Origin: Billgrantia lactosivorans
Lineage (GTDB): Bacteria; Pseudomonadota; Gammaproteobacteria; Pseudomonadales; Halomonadaceae
DNA: 64,000 bases
Direction of reading: 5' to 3'
Assembly (NCBI RefSeq): GCF_003254665.1
Contig: NZ_QHGY01000004.1
Location: 62,001-126,000, forward strand
Part shown: positions 59,626-64,000 of the stretch, one piece after another
Numbering within the stretch: position 1 is the first letter of the stretch
Layout of the letters: each line of letters begins with the position of its first letter
Translations under genes and position numbers: made by a program
The notes under the pieces: generated by a model
What the model was told of the DNA's origin: nothing
Database searches by the model: none
The model's input: the letters and a program-made list of their open reading frames with translations, nothing else

Positions 59626-62187
59626 ATGTCGAGCAACGAAGCCGCCCTGGCGGTTCGCAGTGATTCCAGCGGCAGCGAAACGTATTCCGTGGACATCGCA
59701 GGCATGAGCTGCGCCTCCTGCGTGAGCCGGGTCGAGACGGCGATCCGCGGTGTGCCGGGCGTCGTCGACGCCAGCGTCAACCTCGCCACCCAGCGCGCCC
59801 GGGTAGCGTTCGGCACCGGCCAGGCGGACTTCGCCGCGGTCGTGCAGGCGCTGGACGGTGCCGGCTACCCCGCCGTGACCGAGACCCTCGAACTGTCGGT
59901 CAAGGGGATGACCTGCGCCTCCTGCGTGGGCCGCGTGGAGCGCAGGCTCGCCGGCGTGCCCGGCGTGCTCGAGGCCAGCGTCAACCTCGCCACCGCGACG
60001 GCGACCCTGAAGGTGGTGGCCGGGGCCGTGACCCCGCAGCGCCTGATCGAAGCGGTGCGGGCCGCTGGCTACGAGGCCGAGGCCGCCAGCGACGCCGCGG
60101 ATCGCAGCGACCGCGAGCGCGAGGCCCGCGAACGGGAAATCGCCGAGCTGAAGCGCGCGGTCACCCTCGCCGGGGTGCTCACCCTGCCCCTCGTCGTGCT
60201 GGAAATGGGCTCCCACCTGTTTCCGTGGCTCCATCACTGGCTGCGCATGAGCCTGGGGCAGCAGAACCTGTTCTACCTGTTCTTCGTGCTGGCCTCGGTC
60301 GTGCAGTTCGGCCCCGGCCTGCGTTTCTACCGCAAGGGCTGGCCCGCCCTGCTGCGCGGCGGCCCCGACATGAACTCGCTGGTCATGCTGGGCACCTCGG
60401 CCGCCTGGGGCTATTCGGTGGTGGCCACCTTCCTGCCGCAGGTGCTGCCGGCCGGCACGGTCAACGTCTACTTCGAGGCCTCGGCGGTGATCATCACGCT
60501 GATCCTCGTCGGGCGCTATTTCGAGGCGATCGCCAAGGGCCGCACCAGCGAGGCCATCAAGGCGCTGATGAAGCTCCAGGCCAAGACCGCCCGGGTGGTC
60601 CGCGACGGCCGTGAAATGGAGGTCGGCATCGATGAGGTGCGCCAGGGCGACGTGGTGCGGGTGCGACCCGGCGAGAAGGTGCCGGTTGACGGCGAGGTTA
60701 TCGACGGCAGCTCCTACGTCGACGAGTCGATGATCACCGGCGAACCCGTCCCGGTGCTCAAGGAGGCCGGCACGGAGGTGGTGGGCGGCACCCTCAACAA
60801 GGTGGGCAGCTTCAGCTTCCGTGCCACCAAGGTCGGCGCCGACACCCTGCTGGCACAGATCGTGCGCATGGTCGAGCAGGCCCAGGGCTCGAAGCTGCCG
60901 ATCCAGGCCTTGGTCGACAAGGTCACCCACTACTTCGTCCCGGCGGTGATCGCCGCCGCCCTGGCCACCATCGGCGTGTGGCTGCTCTTCGGCCCTGCCC
61001 CCGCGCTGACCTTCGCCCTGGTCAACGGCGTGGCGGTGCTGATCATCGCCTGCCCCTGCGCCATGGGCCTGGCCACCCCCACCTCCATCATGGTGGGGAC
61101 CGGCAAGGCGGCGAAGATGGGGGTGCTGTTCCGCAAGGGCGAGGCGCTGCAGTCGCTGCGCGACGCCAAAGTCATTGCGCTGGACAAGACCGGCACCCTG
61201 ACCAAGGGCCGCCCCGAACTCACCGACCTGGTCGTGGCCGATGGCTTCGACGAGGCCGAAACCCTGCGCCTGGTGGCCTCCGTCGAGCGTCAGTCGGAAC
61301 ACCCCATCGCCGAGGCGATCGTCAACGCGACCAAGGCTCGCGGACTGGAGCCTGGCGCCATCCAGGCCTTCGAAGCCGTCCCCGGCTACGGGGTCGCGGC
61401 CCGCGTCGAAGGCCACCGGGTAGAGGTCGGCGCCGACCGCTACATGCGCCAGCTGGGGCTGGACGTGGAGGCCTTCGCACAGGCCGCGCAGCGGCTGGCC
61501 GACGAGGGCAAGTCGCCGCTCTACGCCGCCATCGACGGCCGCCTGGCCGCCATCATCGCCGTCGCCGATCCGATCAAGGCATCCACCCCGGCCGCCATCC
61601 GCGCGCTGCACGCCGAGGGCCTGCAGGTCGCGATGATCACCGGCGACAACCGGCGCACCGCTGAGGCCATCGCCCGCCGGCTCGGCATCGACAAGGTAGT
61701 GGCCGAGGTGCTGCCCGACGGCAAGGTAGATGCGGTGAAGCAGCTACAGGCCGAGGGCAGCCTGGTGGCCTTCGTCGGCGACGGCATCAACGATGCCCCG
61801 GCATTGGCCCAGGCCGACGTGGGGATCGCCATCGGTACCGGTACCGACATCGCCATCGAGTCCGCCGAGGTGGTCCTGATGTCCGGTGACCTGCGCAACG
61901 TGCCCAACGCCATTGCGCTGTCCCGTGCCACCATCCGCAACATCAAGCAGAACCTGTTCTGGGCCTTCGCCTACAACACCGTGCTGATCCCGGTGGCCGC
62001 CGGCGCGCTCTACCCCGCCTTCGGCATCCTGCTCTCGCCGATCCTCGCCGCCGTGGCGATGGCCGCCTCGAGCATCTGCGTGCTGACCAATGCGCTGCGC
62101 CTCCGTGGCTTCCGGCCGCCGCTCGCGCTCGATGCGGATGAGGCCGCAGCGCCGCAGGTGGAGGTCGCTAGCCGGGCTGGCGCGTGA
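59626..62187 (+). CDS. copA: Copper-exporting P1B-type ATPase
   Basis: 853-residue inner-membrane Cu(I) exporter. Two N-terminal HMA domains with GMSCASC (Cys29 and Cys32) and GMTCASC (Cys97 and Cys100) precede eight predicted helices. The transport site is [11 protein letters not shown] (CPC near 476), the phosphorylated Asp lies in DKTGTLTKG near 520, SEHPIAEAI is the HP motif, and [20 protein letters not shown] the hinge. It is convergent with an MFS gene. Confidence 0.97.
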   Translation: MSSNEAALAVRSDSSGSETYSVDIAGMSCASCVSRVETAIRGVPGVVDASVNLATQRARVAFGTGQADFAAVVQALDGAGYPAVTETLELSVKGMTCASCVGRVERRLAGVPGVLEASVNLATATATLKVVAGAVTPQRLIEAVRAAGYEAEAASDAADRSDREREAREREIAELKRAVTLAGVLTLPLVVLEMGSHLFPWLHHWLRMSLGQQNLFYLFFVLASVVQFGPGLRFYRKGWPALLRGGPDMNSLVMLGTSAAWGYSVVATFLPQVLPAGTVNVYFEASAVIITLILVGRYFEAIAKGRTSEAIKALMKLQAKTARVVRDGREMEVGIDEVRQGDVVRVRPGEKVPVDGEVIDGSSYVDESMITGEPVPVLKEAGTEVVGGTLNKVGSFSFRATKVGADTLLAQIVRMVEQAQGSKLPIQALVDKVTHYFVPAVIAAALATIGVWLLFGPAPALTFALVNGVAVLIIACPCAMGLATPTSIMVGTGKAAKMGVLFRKGEALQSLRDAKVIALDKTGTLTKGRPELTDLVVADGFDEAETLRLVASVERQSEHPIAEAIVNATKARGLEPGAIQAFEAVPGYGVAARVEGHRVEVGADRYMRQLGLDVEAFAQAAQRLADEGKSPLYAAIDGRLAAIIAVADPIKASTPAAIRALHAEGLQVAMITGDNRRTAEAIARRLGIDKVVAEVLPDGKVDAVKQLQAEGSLVAFVGDGINDAPALAQADVGIAIGTGTDIAIESAEVVLMSGDLRNVPNAIALSRATIRNIKQNLFWAFAYNTVLIPVAAGALYPAFGILLSPILAAVAMAASSICVLTNALRLRGFRPPLALDADEAAAPQVEVASRAGA

Positions 62188-62191
62188 GGCA

Positions 62192-63445
62192 TCACGGCGC
62201 GTCCTGGGTGGCCAACGGCTCTTCGACGGCTCGCCTGGTCGCCCAGGCGAAGCCGAGCAGCCCGACGATGGGGCCGGGAACAAGCAGCCAGGCGGCGCTC
62301 AACCCCACGTGCTCGAACAGCGCCGTGGTGGCGGCAATCGAGACCACGGTGATGGCAAAGCCGATGGAGTTCTGGATGGCCAGCGCGGCGCCGACCAGCT
62401 CGCGCGGGCAGGCCTGCGCCGAAAGGGCGGAGAACTGCGGTGAATCCGCAACCACGGTGGCGCCCCACAGCAGCAGGAGCAGGCCCAGCGCGACGGCCGG
62501 CAGCGCCTGCCAGAACAGCGCGAACACCACGGCGCAGGCGCCCGAGGAGGCCAGGGCGGCCAGCGCCACCCTGGCGCTGCCGTAACGCCGCGACAGCCGC
62601 CCGCCGATCACGCAGCCCAGCGCCCCGACACCGATGATGGCGAAGGCCATGCCGGACACGCCGAGGGCGCTGTAGCGGCTGGCCAGCACCGTCTGCGACA
62701 CCAGCAGCGGCACCACCGTCCAGAAGGCGTACAGCTCCCACATGTGGCCGAAGTAGCCCAGAGCAGCCGCGCGGAAGCGATGGATCCGGAATGCGTCCAG
62801 CACCGTGGGCCGTCCTGTCGGGGAGTGAGCCGCTGCCCTGCGCTGGCGGGCGTCGGGAAGGTGGGGGCCATCGCCCAGGCGGTGGATCATCGCCGCGCCG
62901 AGCAGGGCGAGCCCGGACGAGGCGAGGATGACATATTGCCAGGGCAGATCGGCCCCTACCTGCCGCAGCCCGTGGGGCAGCGCCGTGCCCAGCGTCAGCA
63001 TGGCGACCAACTGGGCCAGCGCCTGCCCGGTACGCTCCGGCGCCCAGCTGACGATCAGCTTCATGCCCACCGGATAGATGCCCGCCAGCGACAGGCCGAC
63101 CAGGAAACGCAACACCAGGGCGCTGGCCAGGCCCTCCGGCAGCAGGGCGAAGCCGGCGTTGAACAGGGCGCCGGCCAGCGCGCAGCAGACGAAGATCCGG
63201 CTGGCGCGATAGCGATCCGCCAGGCCGCCGAGGGCCATCGTCAGGGTGCCGAGGATGAAGCCGACCTGCACCGCGCTGGTCATCCAGCCGATGTCCGCGG
63301 CGCTGACGTGCCAGGTGCGCATCAGGTCTTCCGCCGCGCTGTTGGCGCTGAACCACAGCGAGGTGCCGAACAGCTGGGCGATGGCGATCGTCGCCACGGG
63401 CCAGGTATCGCTTCTGGGGTTCCTCTCGTCGCAGCCGGACGTCAT
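62192..63445 (-). CDS. Major facilitator superfamily transporter
   Basis: 417-residue protein with 12 hydrophobic segments. The motif A-like loop [14 protein letters not shown] follows helix 2, with a weaker copy [15 protein letters not shown] in the second half. The start at 63445 (MTSGCDERN) has CGGAG 9 bases upstream. The substrate cannot be told from sequence; the subfamily resembles nitrate/cyanate-type CynX-like or multidrug carriers. No operon partner. Confidence 0.88.
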   Translation of the reverse strand: MTSGCDERNPRSDTWPVATIAIAQLFGTSLWFSANSAAEDLMRTWHVSAADIGWMTSAVQVGFILGTLTMALGGLADRYRASRIFVCCALAGALFNAGFALLPEGLASALVLRFLVGLSLAGIYPVGMKLIVSWAPERTGQALAQLVAMLTLGTALPHGLRQVGADLPWQYVILASSGLALLGAAMIHRLGDGPHLPDARQRRAAAHSPTGRPTVLDAFRIHRFRAAALGYFGHMWELYAFWTVVPLLVSQTVLASRYSALGVSGMAFAIIGVGALGCVIGGRLSRRYGSARVALAALASSGACAVVFALFWQALPAVALGLLLLLWGATVVADSPQFSALSAQACPRELVGAALAIQNSIGFAITVVSIAATTALFEHVGLSAAWLLVPGPIVGLLGFAWATRRAVEEPLATQDAP

Positions 63446-63627
63446 GACGGCACTCCGGTTCGTCAGGGACAGCGTGGAGGCCGCCCAGCCCGCGTGAAGG
63501 CGCGTCGATGCGATACGACAATCCCGCACTCCGCGCGCCCAATCGATCGATACACTATTGGCCGCTGCGCGGATGTCGTCAATGCCCGCCAGGCGGCGCA
63601 AGGGGCGCCACCGCCTGCCGGGCCACC

Positions 63628-64000
63628 TCAGACCCCGAAGGGATAGGTGTCGGGTGTCTCCTCCGGGTGCCACTGCTCGCCCGTGTCGAACGGCTCCACG
63701 GCGCGGGTCTCGTCGACATGGAAGACGGCGTCGAACTGCCGGGCCATGGAGGCCTTGAAGTAGTGGCTGATGCGCTCCGACTCGGGGCGGTAGATCACGC
63801 CGATGGCGCGCTCCCACAGCGGCTCCTTCAGGGGCGCCGCACCCTCGCCCAGCGGCAGGTAGAAGTCACCGAGGCCGCTGTCGTGGAACAGCCGCTCGAC
63901 ACTGCCCGCCATCGAGGGTCGCACCCGGCGATGTTCCACCGGGCCGTCCCAGTCGCGGGCCGCCGAGACGAAGCCGGTGTGGGTGGTGAACCCCACCAGC
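63628..64000 (-). CDS. Erythromycin esterase-like protein, 3' part
   Basis: Carboxy-terminal 123 residues of a gene that begins beyond the right edge. [80 protein letters not shown] are typical of the C-terminus of erythromycin esterase family proteins in environmental bacteria, where they are often unrelated to macrolide resistance. The catalytic region lies outside the window, so activity cannot be judged. Confidence 0.8.
   Translation of the reverse strand, partial: LVGFTTHTGFVSAARDWDGPVEHRRVRPSMAGSVERLFHDSGLGDFYLPLGEGAAPLKEPLWERAIGVIYRPESERISHYFKASMARQFDAVFHVDETRAVEPFDTGEQWHPEETPDTYPFGV

Noticed and set aside
63530..63570. ATCGATCGAT palindrome as an operator between the MFS and esterase-like genes
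   Set aside because: Simple self-complementary tetranucleotide repeat, expected by chance at this level; no flanking symmetry of note.

Overview
The window is GC-rich, densely coded chromosomal DNA of a gammaproteobacterium. Gene orders such as nnr-tsaE-amiB-mutL-miaA-hfq-hflX-hflK-hflC-hisZ-purA, rhdA-psd, epmA/efp/epmB and cmoA-cmoB, together with a P-II/DUF1538 membrane module, point to the Halomonadaceae (Halomonas or a close relative). This placement is inferred from gene content and protein character, not from a database search. I see no tRNA, rRNA, prophage, insertion sequence or CRISPR array.

Layout. 0.1-12.1 kb: an M48 protease/LemA pair, a rightward DUF1538 membrane protein - P-II-like - CBS - small membrane protein operon with an FNR-like box and a palindrome at its promoter, then leftward pepN, ybaN-like, hsp20, yajQ and a GNAT gene, and a rightward RLAN-domain RimK-like ATP-grasp gene. 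12.1-22.2 kb: an alginate-type exopolysaccharide operon. It encodes UDP-glucose dehydrogenase, an Alg8-like synthase, an Alg44-like PilZ protein, a PL14-like lyase, a PL5 (AlgL-like) lyase and a large Sel1-repeat lipoprotein resembling AlgK. Upstream lie a good sigma-54-type promoter, repeated GACAGT elements and a structured leader. 22.2-37.3 kb: the leftward housekeeping block from nnr down to purA, plus divergent queG and orn. 37.4-40.2 kb: rsgA, rhdA and psd rightward. 40.2-43.0 kb: the EF-P modification set (epmA, efp, epmB). 43.0-46.5 kb: leuA with an intact leucine attenuator, preceded by a protealysin-like M4 protease and its emfourin-like inhibitor. 46.5-48.8 kb: a bacterial voltage-gated cation channel, a short-chain dehydrogenase and a TIGR02647-type small protein. 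48.9-57.8 kb: serB, parC, parE, yqiA and pgi leftward, cmoA and cmoB rightward. 58.8-62.2 kb: a CueR-copZ-copA copper module with two CueR boxes. The window ends with an MFS transporter and the 3' part of an erythromycin-esterase-like gene.

The most interesting locus is the polysaccharide operon. It combines an alginate-style, probably cyclic-di-GMP-gated synthase (Alg8/Alg44) with a UDP-glucose dehydrogenase instead of the GDP-mannose dehydrogenase AlgD, and with two unrelated lyase families that are both known to include glucuronan-active members. It has no AlgG, AlgX, acetylation genes or AlgE porin. My hypothesis is a secreted polyglucuronate-type polymer under enhancer-dependent (sigma-54) control. 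The DUF1538/P-II/CBS module and the protealysin/emfourin pair placed just upstream of the leu attenuator are the next most informative loci.
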